DNA of 18,301 bases. Source: Massilia sp. GTDB taxonomy: Bacteria; Pseudomonadota; Gammaproteobacteria; Burkholderiales; Burkholderiaceae_D. The stretch is taken from the NCBI GenBank assembly GCA_003484545.1, contig DNCF01000217.1:1-18301 (forward strand), read 5' to 3'. Made by a program: the position numbers and the translations under genes. Under the pieces are notes generated by a model that saw nothing but the letters and a program-made list of their open reading frames with translations, was not told the DNA's origin and did no database searches. Shown here one piece after another: positions 6,743 to 14,082 of the stretch; the stretch's first letter is position 1; each line of letters begins with the position of its first letter.

Positions 6743-7129
6743 TTACGCGCTCGGGTGCTTCGTCTTGTAGTCGGCGACGGCGGCCTTGATCGCGTCTTCG
6801 GCCAGGATCGAGCAGTGGATCTTCACCGGCGGCAGCGCCAGTTCTTCCGCGATCTGGGTGTTCTTGATGGCCAGCGCCTGGTCCAGGGTCTTGCCCTTGA
6901 CCCACTCGGTCACCAGCGAGCTCGAGGCGATCGCCGAGCCGCAGCCGTAGGTCTTGAACTTCGCGTCCTCGATCAGGCCCTGCTCGTTGACCTTGATCTG
7001 CAGCTTCATCACGTCGCCGCAGGCCGGGGCGCCGACCATGCCGGTGCCGACCGACTCGTCGTCCTTGCCGAAGGCGCCGACGTTGCGCGGGTTTTCGTAG
7101 TGGTCCAGTACTTTGTCCGAATATGCCAT
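6743..7129 (-). CDS. iscU: Fe-S cluster scaffold protein IscU
   Basis: A 128-aa scaffold on which [2Fe-2S] clusters are built from IscS sulfur. Ligand residues Cys37 and Asp39 (GAPACGDV), Cys63 (TYGCGSA), His105 and Cys106 (KIHCSILAEDA) are all present. So is the HscA-recognition loop LPPVK at residues 99-103. The start at 7129 gives the canonical MAYSDKVLDHYENPRNVG and has AGGAG eight bases upstream. The longer open frame to 7201 is rejected because it would add 24 unrelated residues and overlap iscS. Confidence 0.98.
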   Translation of the reverse strand: MAYSDKVLDHYENPRNVGAFGKDDESVGTGMVGAPACGDVMKLQIKVNEQGLIEDAKFKTYGCGSAIASSSLVTEWVKGKTLDQALAIKNTQIAEELALPPVKIHCSILAEDAIKAAVADYKTKHPSA

Positions 7130-7166
7130 GGTAGTGCTCCTGTTCAGCTCTTGATGCGTTCTTAAA

Positions 7167-8423
7167 TTAGTGTGCGGCCCACTGGATGGAATTGAGGTCA
7201 ATCCCTTCCTTGAACATGTCCCACAGCGGCGACAGTTCGCGCAGTTTGCCGACCTTGGACTTCAGCAGGTTGACCGCGAAGTCGATGTCTTCCTCGGTCG
7301 TGAAGCGGCCGATGGTAAAGCGGATCGAGCTGTGCGCCAGTTCGTCGCTGCGGCCCAGGGCGCGCAGCACGTAGGACGGCTCCAGCGAGGCCGAGGTGCA
7401 GGCCGAACCGGACGACACGGCGATGTCCTTGATCGCCATGATCAGCGACTCGCCCTCGACGTAGTTGAACGAGACGTTCAGGTTGTGCGGCACGCGGTGC
7501 TCCATGTCGCCGTTGACGTAGACCTCTTCGATTTCCATCAGGCCCTTCGCCAGGCGGTCGCGCAGCGCCTTCACGCGCTCGAGCTCGCTGTTCATCTCTT
7601 CCTTGGCGATACGGAAGGCTTCGCCCATGCCGACGATCTGGTGGGTCGGCAGCGTGCCCGAACGCAGGCCGCGCTCGTGGCCGCCGCCGTGCATCTGCGC
7701 TTCCAGGCGCACGCGCGGCTTGCGGCGCACGTACAGGGCGCCCACGCCCTTCGGACCATAGGTCTTGTGCGCAGTGAAGGTCATCAGGTCGCACTTGGTC
7801 TTTTCCAGGTTGATCTCGACCTTGCCGGTCGCCTGGGCGGCGTCGCAGTGGAAGATGATGCCCTTCGAGCGGCACAGTTCGCCGATGGCGTCGATCGGCT
7901 GGATCACGCCGATTTCGTTATTCACGAGCATGACCGAGACCAGGATGGTGTCCGGACGGATCGCCGCTTCCAGCTGTTCGATGGTGATCAGGCCATTGTC
8001 CTGCGGCTCGAGGTAGGTCGCCTCGAAACCCTGGCGCTCGAGTTCGCGCACGGTGTCCAGCACCGCCTTGTGCTCGGTCTTGACGGTGATGATGTGCTTG
8101 CCCTTCGTTTTATAGAAGTTGGCGGCACCCTTCAGGGCCAGGTTGTTCGATTCGGTCGCGCCGGAGGTCCAGATGATCTCGCGCGGATCGGCGCCGACCA
8201 GGGCCGCCACGTGGGCGCGCGCTTCCTCGACCGCCGCTTCCGCGCTCCAGCCGTACATGTGGCTGCGCGAGGCCGGATTGCCGAACTGCTCGCGCAGGTA
8301 GGGAATCATCTTGTCGGCAACGCGAGGATCGATCGGGGTCGTTGCCGAGTAATCCATGTAGATCGGGAAATGCGGCGCAGTCACGAAGCTCTGCTCGATT
8401 TTTTTGTCCAAGGGCGCGTTCAT
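7167..8423 (-). CDS. iscS: Cysteine desulfurase IscS
   Basis: A 418-aa fold-type I PLP enzyme that takes sulfur from L-cysteine for cluster assembly and tRNA thiolation. Visible catalytic features are MDYSATTPIDPRV (residues 23-35), His118 in TEHKAVLDT, Asp194 in HCDAAQATGK, the PLP Lys220 in TAHKTYGPKG, and the persulfide-forming Cys342 in SSGSACTSASLEPS. About 14 extra residues precede the usual IscS start relative to E. coli, where the enzyme has 404 aa. The ATG at 8423 is preceded by GGAG at seven bases, so the extension is likely real. The C-terminal SPLWDMFKEGIDL region that docks IscU is complete. Confidence 0.98.
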   Translation of the reverse strand: MNAPLDKKIEQSFVTAPHFPIYMDYSATTPIDPRVADKMIPYLREQFGNPASRSHMYGWSAEAAVEEARAHVAALVGADPREIIWTSGATESNNLALKGAANFYKTKGKHIITVKTEHKAVLDTVRELERQGFEATYLEPQDNGLITIEQLEAAIRPDTILVSVMLVNNEIGVIQPIDAIGELCRSKGIIFHCDAAQATGKVEINLEKTKCDLMTFTAHKTYGPKGVGALYVRRKPRVRLEAQMHGGGHERGLRSGTLPTHQIVGMGEAFRIAKEEMNSELERVKALRDRLAKGLMEIEEVYVNGDMEHRVPHNLNVSFNYVEGESLIMAIKDIAVSSGSACTSASLEPSYVLRALGRSDELAHSSIRFTIGRFTTEEDIDFAVNLLKSKVGKLRELSPLWDMFKEGIDLNSIQWAAH

Positions 8424-8447
8424 CAGTTCACTCCAGTTTGCTTTGCT

Positions 8448-8927
8448 TCAGTTTTGTCCAACGGTGGCAGCGGCGGTGCGGTGCACCACCACGACGTTTT
8501 GTTCTTTCTGCTTTTGCTGGTCGACCAGGTCTTGCAGGGAAACCGAGTCCAGGTAGTCGACCATCTTGGCGTTGAGCGTGGTCCACAGCTCATGGGTCAT
8601 GCAACGGGTGCCGCTGGCGGCGTCGGCGCCGTGGCAGTTTTCCTTGCCGCCACATTGCGTCGCATCGAGCGGCTCGTCGACCGCGATGATGATGTCGGCC
8701 ACCGTCACTTTTTCGGCCGGGCGAGCCAGGCTGTAACCGCCGCCCGGACCGCGGATCGACTCGACGATCTCATGGCGGCGCAGCTTGCCGAACAGCTGTT
8801 CCAGGTAGGACAGCGAAATGGCCTGGCGCTGGCTGATGCCCGACAGCGTGACGGGACCATTGCCTTGACGCATGGCAAGATCAATCATCGCGGTAACAGC
8901 AAAACGGCCTTTGGTGGTCAGACGCAT
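8448..8927 (-). CDS. iscR: Fe-S cluster-sensing transcription regulator IscR
   Basis: A 159-aa Rrf2-family regulator starting MRLTTKGRFAVTAM, with a winged-helix DNA-binding domain (recognition region about residues 28-60, QAISLSYLEQLF and RGPGGGYSLAR). Cluster ligands are Cys92, Cys98, Cys109 and His112. With cluster bound it represses its own isc operon. The start at 8927 is preferred over an in-frame ATG at 8966, which adds 13 residues not found in the family. The spacing between the second and third Cys is ten residues, against five in E. coli. The tail after residue 135 (QQKQKEQNVVVVHRTAAAT) is low in complexity and probably flexible. It lies 24 bases before iscS. Confidence 0.97.
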   Translation of the reverse strand: MRLTTKGRFAVTAMIDLAMRQGNGPVTLSGISQRQAISLSYLEQLFGKLRRHEIVESIRGPGGGYSLARPAEKVTVADIIIAVDEPLDATQCGGKENCHGADAASGTRCMTHELWTTLNAKMVDYLDSVSLQDLVDQQKQKEQNVVVVHRTAAATVGQN

Positions 8928-9016
8928 CACAACCCCGGTTAATGTTAAAATATTGCTCTTGTTCACTAATCACATCGCGTGTGCATCTTGTGGATGCTGT
9001 CGGATTAAAAACCGGA

Positions 9017-9041
9017 TTAGTTGAACGATTTAGTCAAGTAT
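9017..9041 (-). promoter_or_regulatory. iscR: Type I IscR operator upstream of iscR
   Basis: Read on the minus strand the site begins ATACTTGACTAAAT and ends TTCAACTAA. The left half fits the E. coli type I consensus (ATASYYGACTRWWW) throughout, and the right half fits at most positions. It lies about 90 bases before the iscR ATG. A TGCTATACT extended -10-like element overlaps its upstream edge and TTGACT lies inside it. Either way, bound IscR would cover the promoter. This is the expected autoregulatory site. Confidence 0.7.
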
Positions 9042-9076
9042 AGCAAATTCCGGGGGGCTTGTCTTGGAGGCCCCAA

Positions 9077-9094
9077 AAACCGGCCGGGCGGTTT
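9077..9094 (-). terminator. Possible intrinsic terminator for the UDG-like gene
   Basis: On the minus strand AAACCG-CCCGGC-CGGTTT is followed by two more T residues, giving a short GC-containing stem and a five-T run. It lies about 180 bases after the UDG-like stop codon, so it may also only insulate the iscR promoter. The stem is short (6 bp) and the distance is long, hence low confidence. Confidence 0.3.
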
Positions 9095-9169
9095 CCAGGG
9101 CGTTGCCTCTGGGTGCTGGAAGGTGCGTGACGGAGCATCCGGCAACGATCGACGCGTGCCCCGATACCC

Positions 9170-9231
9170 GTAGGGTGGGCAGCTCCACCGCGACAAGCGG
9201 CTCATCCGCATCGCCCGCGCCGCCCACGCGG
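9170..9231. repeat. Degenerate REP-like element with expanded loop
   Basis: The element opens with GTAGGGTGGGC and closes with GCCCACGCGG, the same outer sequence as the REP arms around hscA. About 40 unrelated bases separate the two halves, instead of the NN loop. It lies in the 234-base gap (9042-9275) between the iscR operator and the UDG-like gene. Apart from this element and a short hairpin, no gene is seen in that gap. Confidence 0.45.
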
Positions 9232-9275
9232 TGATCGCAACCCCGCGCACAGCCGCGCCCGCACCGCCACCTGTC

Positions 9276-10058
9276 TCAGCGCTTGCGCAACAACTTCATC
9301 GGCCCGAACAATTCCTGCATCCCCTGGTGCCCGATGAAGCTCAGGTTATAGGGATGCTCCGCCACGGCCTGCGGGAACTTCGCCGTCTCCGGCAGCTTGC
9401 GCAACTCCTCGGCGATCTTCCCCCAGAGCACCAGCGTCGGCGGCACGGGCCGCTCGGCCAGCACCGCCAGCACGACTTGCAGGAAAGGCAGCCAGGCCCG
9501 CGCATCGACCGCCGGCTTGACGTGGGAACGGAACACCAGCGAGGCATTCAGCAGCAGGAAACCCTCGCCTTCCAGGTTGCGCTGCAACTCAGCCAGGGTG
9601 CGGATCGCCCCGTTCGCGAGCGCCGCGGCAGCCACCGGCGCCATCGCCGCCCCGCCCGTTGCCTCAAGCTGCAATTGTCCGTCCGCCACCAGCAGCATCT
9701 TCATGAAGTTGCGCAGCGAAGTGGCGCGGTTGACCGGTTTCGACAGCCCGCTTTCGCTCCACAGTTCGCCCACGGCGCCGTCCATGAAGCACACCCCGGT
9801 CGCGCTCTCGGCGCGCGGATAAGGCCCCTCGCCCACCAGCACGTAGCGCACCTGCTCCAGAGGCTGGGCGAAGGCCGCGAACAGGCGGTTTTCGGTCGGC
9901 AAATAGGTGTCGATCGCCAGCGCCGGCAGGTAGCCGGGGTTGGCGCGCGCGACCGCTTCCAGGCCGCGCAGCAGGTGCGGCCGCCAGGAAGGATCCGCAA
10001 GTTCCAGGGCACCAAGGATGGCAGCAGGGATGGCGGCGGGGATGGTCGTGTCGGTCAT
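9276..10058 (-). CDS. Uracil-DNA glycosylase-fold protein with degenerate catalytic motif
   Basis: A 260-aa protein showing the family 1 UNG motifs in the right order and spacing, but with changes. The catalytic GQDPYH motif reads GEGPYP (residues 76-81), so the catalytic Asp is Gly and the His is Pro. A GVCFMDG follows where UNG has GLAFSV. LLLNASL (168-174) keeps the uracil-binding Asn. LVLWG (209-213) matches the UNG LLWG strand. HPYNLS (235-240) replaces HPSPLS and keeps the His. An N-terminal Ala/Pro-rich segment precedes the fold. The start is the first Met giving a plausible N-terminus (10058); the frame upstream of it is an antisense shadow of the CBS gene. It is either catalytically dead or an enzyme with other chemistry. 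Confidence 0.7.
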   Translation of the reverse strand: MTDTTIPAAIPAAILGALELADPSWRPHLLRGLEAVARANPGYLPALAIDTYLPTENRLFAAFAQPLEQVRYVLVGEGPYPRAESATGVCFMDGAVGELWSESGLSKPVNRATSLRNFMKMLLVADGQLQLEATGGAAMAPVAAAALANGAIRTLAELQRNLEGEGFLLLNASLVFRSHVKPAVDARAWLPFLQVVLAVLAERPVPPTLVLWGKIAEELRKLPETAKFPQAVAEHPYNLSFIGHQGMQELFGPMKLLRKR

Positions 10059-10224
10059 GGCGTGGCGGCGGAAAAAGAAGCGGATTGTAGCGCAGGCAAG
10101 GATGGGGCGAGGCCGCGCAGGATGGACGATTCCGCGCTTCAATCTGGCGTGCCCCTTGCGCGATTCGCGGCATGATCGGTGCCTTCCGCGGACCTTCCGC
10201 CAACCCTCGACAAGGAGTTCACCA

Positions 10225-10668
10225 ATGCAAACGATCCAGGATGTGATGACGCGCGACGTGGAAACCATTTCGCCGCAGGAAACGGTGCAGCGCGCCGCGC
10301 AGATGATGGACGAGCTGAACGTGGGCGCGATTCCCGTGCTCGACGGCGGCAAGCTGGTCGGCATGATCACCGACCGCGACATCACGGTGCGCTCGGTCGC
10401 CGCCGGCCAGGCGCCCGCCTCCACCCGCGTCGGCGACGTAATGAGCACCGACGTGCGCACCTGCACCACGCGCCAGACGGTCGACGAAGTGCTGGGCCAG
10501 ATGGGCGACGTGCAGATCCGCCGCGTGCCGGTGATCGACGAGGACTCGCAGCAGGTCGTCGGCATCGTCTCGCTGGGCGACATGGCGACCAAGCATTCGG
10601 CCCAGATCGACCGGACGCTGGACGAGATCTCGACGCCGTCGGAGCCGGATCGGTCGACCCGGCATTGA
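10225..10668 (+). CDS. Stand-alone two-CBS-domain protein
   Basis: A 147-aa protein made of a tandem CBS pair (Bateman module). The first repeat is VMTRDVETISPQETVQRAA...GAIPVLDGGKLVGMITDRDI (residues 7-53). The second is VMSTDVRTCTTRQTVDEVL...RRVPVIDEDSQQVVGIVSLGDMA (72-121). Such modules bind adenine nucleotides or SAM and regulate partners; no effector domain is attached here. AAGGAG stands seven bases before the ATG. About 25 polar residues form the tail. It is transcribed away from the UDG-like gene, sharing a 166-base intergenic region. The ligand and partner cannot be read from sequence. Confidence 0.92.
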   Translation: MQTIQDVMTRDVETISPQETVQRAAQMMDELNVGAIPVLDGGKLVGMITDRDITVRSVAAGQAPASTRVGDVMSTDVRTCTTRQTVDEVLGQMGDVQIRRVPVIDEDSQQVVGIVSLGDMATKHSAQIDRTLDEISTPSEPDRSTRH

Positions 10669-10672
10669 GGGC

Positions 10673-10696
10673 CGGGCGGATGGTGTCATCCGCCCG
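10673..10696. terminator. Bidirectional hairpin between convergent CBS and maiA genes
   Basis: A perfect 10-bp stem, CGGGCGGATG and CATCCGCCCG, encloses a GTGT tetraloop. It sits 4 bases after the CBS gene stop and 6 bases after the maiA stop, exactly between two converging genes. No T-run follows on either side, but stem strength and position favour a shared terminator. Confidence 0.7.
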
Positions 10697-10702
10697 CGAC
10701 GC

Positions 10703-11347
10703 TTATTCCGCGTCGGGCTGCTTCGACGGGTGCGCGGCGGCGAAGGCCGGCAGTTCGGCGCAGTGGGCGTCGATGCGCGCGATGTTGGGGTAGGCCTTGA
10801 CGTCGATCCCGAAACGCTGGGCGTTGAACACCTGGGGCACCAGGAAGCAGTCGGCCATGGTCGGCGAGGCGCCGTGGCAGAACGGGCCGGCCGCCGGGTC
10901 GCGCGCCAGGTGGGCCTCGAGGCCACTGAGACCTTCGCGGATCCAGTGCTGGATCCATTCGGTCTTGGCCTCCTCGCTCAGCTTCAGTTCGTGGACCAGG
11001 TGGCGCAGCACGCGCAGGTTGTTCAGCGGGTGGATGTCGCAGGCGATGATCTGGGCCAGCTCGCGCACGCGGGCGCGGCCCGGGGCGTCGTGCGGCATCA
11101 GGGGCACGGCCGGGAAGCGCTCATCCAGGTATTCGATGATCGCCATCGACTGGGTCAGGGTGATGCGCTCGTCCTGGAAGGCCGGCACCAGGCCGCTCGG
11201 GTTGATCTTGCGGTATTCCTCCTGGCGCTGCTGGCCGCCGTCCTTGAGCAGGTGCACCGGCACCGCGTCGTAGGTCAGGCCTTTCAGGTTCAGCGCGATC
11301 CGCACCCGGTAGGCTGCCGAGCTGCGGAAATAGGTGTAGAGCTTCAT
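10703..11347 (-). CDS. maiA: Maleylacetoacetate isomerase (zeta-class glutathione transferase)
   Basis: A 214-aa GST-fold enzyme that isomerises maleylacetoacetate (or maleylpyruvate) to the fumaryl form using glutathione. The N-terminal thioredoxin-like domain carries FRSSAAYRVRIALNLKG (residues 7-23). This is the zeta-class SSCSWRVRIAL site with Ala for Cys, a change compatible with bacterial members. The GSH-contact motif is LTQSMAIIEYLDE (64-76). The helical C-terminal domain has PTMADCFLVPQVFNAQRF. Its ATG overlaps the stop of the upstream FAH-family gene as ATGA, and GGGAGGAAGGA precedes it, so the two proteins are made together. Without a neighbouring dioxygenase gene the exact substrate stays open. 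Confidence 0.93.
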   Translation of the reverse strand: MKLYTYFRSSAAYRVRIALNLKGLTYDAVPVHLLKDGGQQRQEEYRKINPSGLVPAFQDERITLTQSMAIIEYLDERFPAVPLMPHDAPGRARVRELAQIIACDIHPLNNLRVLRHLVHELKLSEEAKTEWIQHWIREGLSGLEAHLARDPAAGPFCHGASPTMADCFLVPQVFNAQRFGIDVKAYPNIARIDAHCAELPAFAAAHPSKQPDAE

Positions 11348-12369
11348 TCCTTCCTCCCGTGGTAATGCGCGACTTCGTGATCGATGGCGCCGAAAATGCT
11401 CGCGCCGGTAACGTCCAGCATCTCGATGCGCACGCTGTCGCCGAAGCGCAGGAACGGCGTCTTCGGCGCGCCGTGTTCGATGGTTTCGTACATCCGCACC
11501 TCGGCCAGGCAGCAGTAGCCGACGCCGCCGTTGGCGATGCTCGAGCCGTGCAGGTTGCCCTGCTTGTTCGAGACCGTGCCCGAACCGACGATGCTGCCCG
11601 CGCCCAGCTCGCGCGTTTTCGCGGCGTGCGCGATCAGCTGGGCGAAGCTGAAGGTCATGTCTTCGCCGGCGTTCGGCTTGCCGAACAGCTGGTCGTTCAG
11701 GGTGACCCGCAGTGGCAGGTGCAGCTTGCTGTCGCGCCAGGCATCGCCCAGCTCGTCCGGCGTGACCGCCACCGGCGAGAAGGCGCTGGCCGGCTTCGAC
11801 TGGTAGAAGCCGAAGCCCTTGGCCAGTTCGTTCGGAATCAGGTTGCGCAGCGAGACGTCGTTGACCAGCATGACCAGGCGGATCGCGCTTGCCGCCTGCT
11901 CCAGGCTGGCGCCCATCGGCACGTCGCCGGTGACGACCGCCACTTCCGCTTCCAGGTCCACGCCCCAGTCTTCCGACATGACGGCGATCGGGTCGCAAGG
12001 ACCGATGAAGCGGTCCGAGCCGCCCTGGTACATCAGCGGGTCGGTATAGAAAGACGCCGGCACTTCGGCGTTGCGCGCCTTGCGCACCAGCTCGACGTGA
12101 TTGATGTAGGCCGAGCCGTCGCACCACTGGTAGGCGCGCGGCAGCGGCGAATGGCATTCGGATTCGATGAAGGACTCGGCCTCATCGGCGGTACCGGCGT
12201 TGAGCTGCTCGTAGACGGCCTGCAGGCGCGGCGCGACCTGGTCCCAGTCGTCGAGCGCGCCCTGCAGCGTGCGCGCGATCGTCGGGACCGGCTGGCAGGT
12301 GACGAGGTCGCGGCTGACGACGACCAGGGTGCCGTCGCGGCCGCCGCGCTTGAGGGTGGCGAGTTTCAT
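11344..12369 (-). CDS. Fumarylacetoacetate hydrolase family protein
   Basis: A 341-aa protein with an FAH_N_2-type N-terminal part (MKLATLKRGGRDGTLVVVSRD) and an FAH catalytic domain. The metal-binding acidic residues are recognisable in the VDLEAEVAVV segment (about 137-146). NDVSLRNLIPNELAKGFGFYQSKP and GSGTVSNKQG are family motifs. It should hydrolyse fumarylacetoacetate or fumarylpyruvate, the step after MaiA. An AAAGGAAAA lies before the ATG. It overlaps maiA by four bases and diverges from a LysR regulator across 96 bases. The assignment to the tyrosine/homogentisate or the gentisate route is undecided. Confidence 0.9.
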   Translation of the reverse strand: MKLATLKRGGRDGTLVVVSRDLVTCQPVPTIARTLQGALDDWDQVAPRLQAVYEQLNAGTADEAESFIESECHSPLPRAYQWCDGSAYINHVELVRKARNAEVPASFYTDPLMYQGGSDRFIGPCDPIAVMSEDWGVDLEAEVAVVTGDVPMGASLEQAASAIRLVMLVNDVSLRNLIPNELAKGFGFYQSKPASAFSPVAVTPDELGDAWRDSKLHLPLRVTLNDQLFGKPNAGEDMTFSFAQLIAHAAKTRELGAGSIVGSGTVSNKQGNLHGSSIANGGVGYCCLAEVRMYETIEHGAPKTPFLRFGDSVRIEMLDVTGASIFGAIDHEVAHYHGRKE

Positions 12370-12441
12370 GGCGTTTTCCTTTGTTGTTGCGATGTTGCCG
12401 CCATTAAAGATGAAAACGGACTATCATACAATCAATATTTT

Positions 12442-12457
12442 CCGACTCATTTATCGG
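12442..12457. promoter_or_regulatory. Candidate LysR-type operator in the divergent promoter region
   Basis: CCGA-N8-TCGG, an interrupted dyad, lies in the A/T-rich 96-base region between the FAH-family gene and the divergent LysR gene. It ends 8 bases before the regulator's ATG. LysR proteins usually bind such dyads in shared promoters and autoregulate. The motif is short, so this is a suggestion only. Confidence 0.3.
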
Positions 12458-12465
12458 ATTATCTT

Positions 12466-13380
12466 ATGAATCCTACCCTGCGCCAGATGCGTGCCTTCGT
12501 GGCGGTCGCCAAGACCGGTAACTTTACGCTGGCGGCGCAAAGCCTGCACGTCACGCAGTCGGCCCTGTCCGGTTTGATCAAGGAACTCGAGCAGACCCTG
12601 GGGGCGCGCGTGGTCGACCGTTCGACCCGCAGGATCACCCTGACCGACATCGGGCGCGAACTGTATCCGCTATTTAGCCAGATGATCGACGATCTCGACG
12701 GTGCGCTGGCGAACGTGGCGGACCACACGCAGCTACGAAAAGGCATTGTTCGCATTGCTGCACCACAACTTATGTGCTGCACCCTGCTGCCGGAAGCGAT
12801 CGCAAGCTACCGCGCCGGCTTGCCGGACATCGAGGTGCGCCTGGCCGACAGCGAGGTCGACAGCGTGATCGCGCGCGTGCTGTCGGGAGAGTCGGACATC
12901 GGCATCGGGCCCGAGCGCGAGCCGACGCCGCAACTGGAAGCGCGGGAACTGTTCGAGATGCCCTTCGCGCTGGTGTTTCCACCGGGCCATCCGTTGGAAG
13001 CCGCCGAGCGCGTCACCTGGCAGGACGTCACGCGCTTCCCCTTCATCGCCCTGCAGGGCCAGTTCACGGAGCGGCTGCTGGCCGACATGCACGCGCTGCT
13101 GCGCGAGCTGCCCCTGAAACCGGCGAACGAGGTGAACTTCATGACCACCGCGCTGGCGATGGTCAGCGCGGGGCTGGGCATCACGGTCTGCCTGCCCTAC
13201 GCCGAACCGCTGGCGCGCCTCTACCGGCTGCACATGCGTCCGCTCGAGGAGCCCAGGCTCACGCGCCGCTTCTTCGTCTACACGCGCGCCGGGCGCTCGC
13301 TGTCGCCGGCGGCCGAAAGCTTCATCGATTTCCTGTTTCCCTATGTTGCGTCGAAACGTCGGCGCGTGGACGGCGCCTGA
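12466..13380 (+). CDS. LysR-family transcriptional regulator
   Basis: A 304-aa regulator. The N-terminal winged helix-turn-helix covers residues 1-60 (LRQMRAFVAVAKTGNFTLAAQSLHVTQSALSGLIKELEQTLG), with the conserved QSALS recognition helix. A periplasmic-binding-protein-like effector domain runs from about residue 90 to the end (GIVRIAAPQ..., GESDIGIGPE, FALVFPPGHPL). The start at 12466 is chosen because it gives the standard LysR N-terminus. The upstream open frame continues only as an antisense shadow. Divergent placement suggests it controls the FAH-family/maiA operon in response to an aromatic intermediate; the effector is unknown. Confidence 0.95.
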   Translation: MNPTLRQMRAFVAVAKTGNFTLAAQSLHVTQSALSGLIKELEQTLGARVVDRSTRRITLTDIGRELYPLFSQMIDDLDGALANVADHTQLRKGIVRIAAPQLMCCTLLPEAIASYRAGLPDIEVRLADSEVDSVIARVLSGESDIGIGPEREPTPQLEARELFEMPFALVFPPGHPLEAAERVTWQDVTRFPFIALQGQFTERLLADMHALLRELPLKPANEVNFMTTALAMVSAGLGITVCLPYAEPLARLYRLHMRPLEEPRLTRRFFVYTRAGRSLSPAAESFIDFLFPYVASKRRRVDGA

Positions 13381-13384
13381 GCCC

Positions 13385-13405
13385 TTGCCTGCCGCCATCA
13401 GGCAA
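13385..13405 (+). terminator. Hairpin after the LysR gene
   Basis: TTGCCTG and CAGGCAA form a perfect 7-bp stem with a 7-base loop, starting 4 bases after the LysR stop codon. No T-run follows. Confidence 0.4.
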
Positions 13406-13411
13406 CTGCGC

Positions 13412-13417
13412 TAGAAT
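13412..13417 (+). promoter_or_regulatory. Candidate -10 hexamer for chaC
   Basis: TAGAAT lies 35 bases before the chaC start and differs from TATAAT by one base. No convincing -35 hexamer is present at 17 bases. It is suggested because it is the only good hexamer in the 72-base gap after the LysR hairpin. Confidence 0.3.
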
Positions 13418-13452
13418 CGGGCGATCGCTTTTCCCCCTTCCTTGCACGCATC

Positions 13453-14022
13453 ATGTCCCACAATACCATCGCCATCAACCAGCGCATGGACAAGTTCAAT
13501 GGCCACGCCAGCGTCTGGCTGTTCGGCTACGGCTCGCTGATCTACAAGGCCGACTTCCCTTTCCTCGAACGCCGTCCGGCCAACATCACGGGCTGGAGCC
13601 GCCGCTTCTGGCAGGGCTCGCACGACCACCGCGGCACGGAAACCGCACCGGGACGGGTGGTCACCCTGGTGCCCGATCCCGGGGCGGTCTGCCACGGCAT
13701 GGCCTACCTCGTCACACCCGAGGAATTCGCCCACCTCGACCACCGCGAAAAGAATGGCTACCTGCGCCTGGCGACCGAGATCGGCTTCGAGGACGGCAGC
13801 AGCGCCCTTGGCCTGGTCTACATCGCCACGCACGAAAACGCGGCCTTTCTCGGCCCGGCCAGCGAGCGCGCCATTGCCCGCCAGATCGCCGAGTCGCGCG
13901 GGCCGAGCGGACCGAACAGCGAATACCTGCTGGAACTGGCCAAGGCCCTGCGCGAGCTGGGCAAGGATGACCCGCACGTGTTCGAGATCGAGCGTCACCT
14001 GGTCGAGCTGGCGGAGCATTAA
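13453..14022 (+). CDS. chaC: ChaC-type glutathione-specific gamma-glutamylcyclotransferase
   Basis: A 189-aa cytosolic enzyme predicted to cleave glutathione to 5-oxoproline and Cys-Gly. FGYGSLIYK (residues 24-32) provides the YGSL substrate-binding loop. WSRRFWQGSHDHRGT (48-62) is the ChaC-family segment. HREKNGY (97-103) carries the candidate catalytic Glu99. The C-terminus (SEYLLELAKALRELGKDDPHV) is the usual helical end. The ATG at 13453 has only a weak Shine-Dalgarno. It is transcribed alone between a LysR gene and the convergent lpxD. Confidence 0.9.
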   Translation: MSHNTIAINQRMDKFNGHASVWLFGYGSLIYKADFPFLERRPANITGWSRRFWQGSHDHRGTETAPGRVVTLVPDPGAVCHGMAYLVTPEEFAHLDHREKNGYLRLATEIGFEDGSSALGLVYIATHENAAFLGPASERAIARQIAESRGPSGPNSEYLLELAKALRELGKDDPHVFEIERHLVELAEH

Positions 14023-14082
14023 GCCCTGGCGAGGTCACGGCTGTGCATCGGGGCGCGTTGGCCGGCCGCGAGCACATCGTCC

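Noticed and set aside
3790..6789. A 999-aa plus-strand open frame opposite hscA, hscB and iscA
   Set aside because: It is an antisense shadow in high-GC DNA. Its translation is rich in Arg, Ala, Val and Gln with no recognisable domain, and the minus-strand genes are unmistakable.
7130..7201. Longer IscU reading frame starting at 7201
   Set aside because: It overlaps iscS and adds residues foreign to the family. The start at 7129 has AGGAG and the canonical N-terminus.
7170..8942. A 590-aa plus-strand open frame opposite iscS and iscR
   Set aside because: It is antisense to two clearly conserved genes, has no motif and no ribosome binding site.
10059..10592. N-terminal extension of the UDG-like frame by 178 residues
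   Set aside because: It is antisense to the CBS gene and has no domain. A plausible ATG exists at 10058.
11359..12465. N-terminal extension of the LysR frame by about 369 residues
   Set aside because: It lies antisense to the FAH-family gene. The standard LysR N-terminus begins at 12466.
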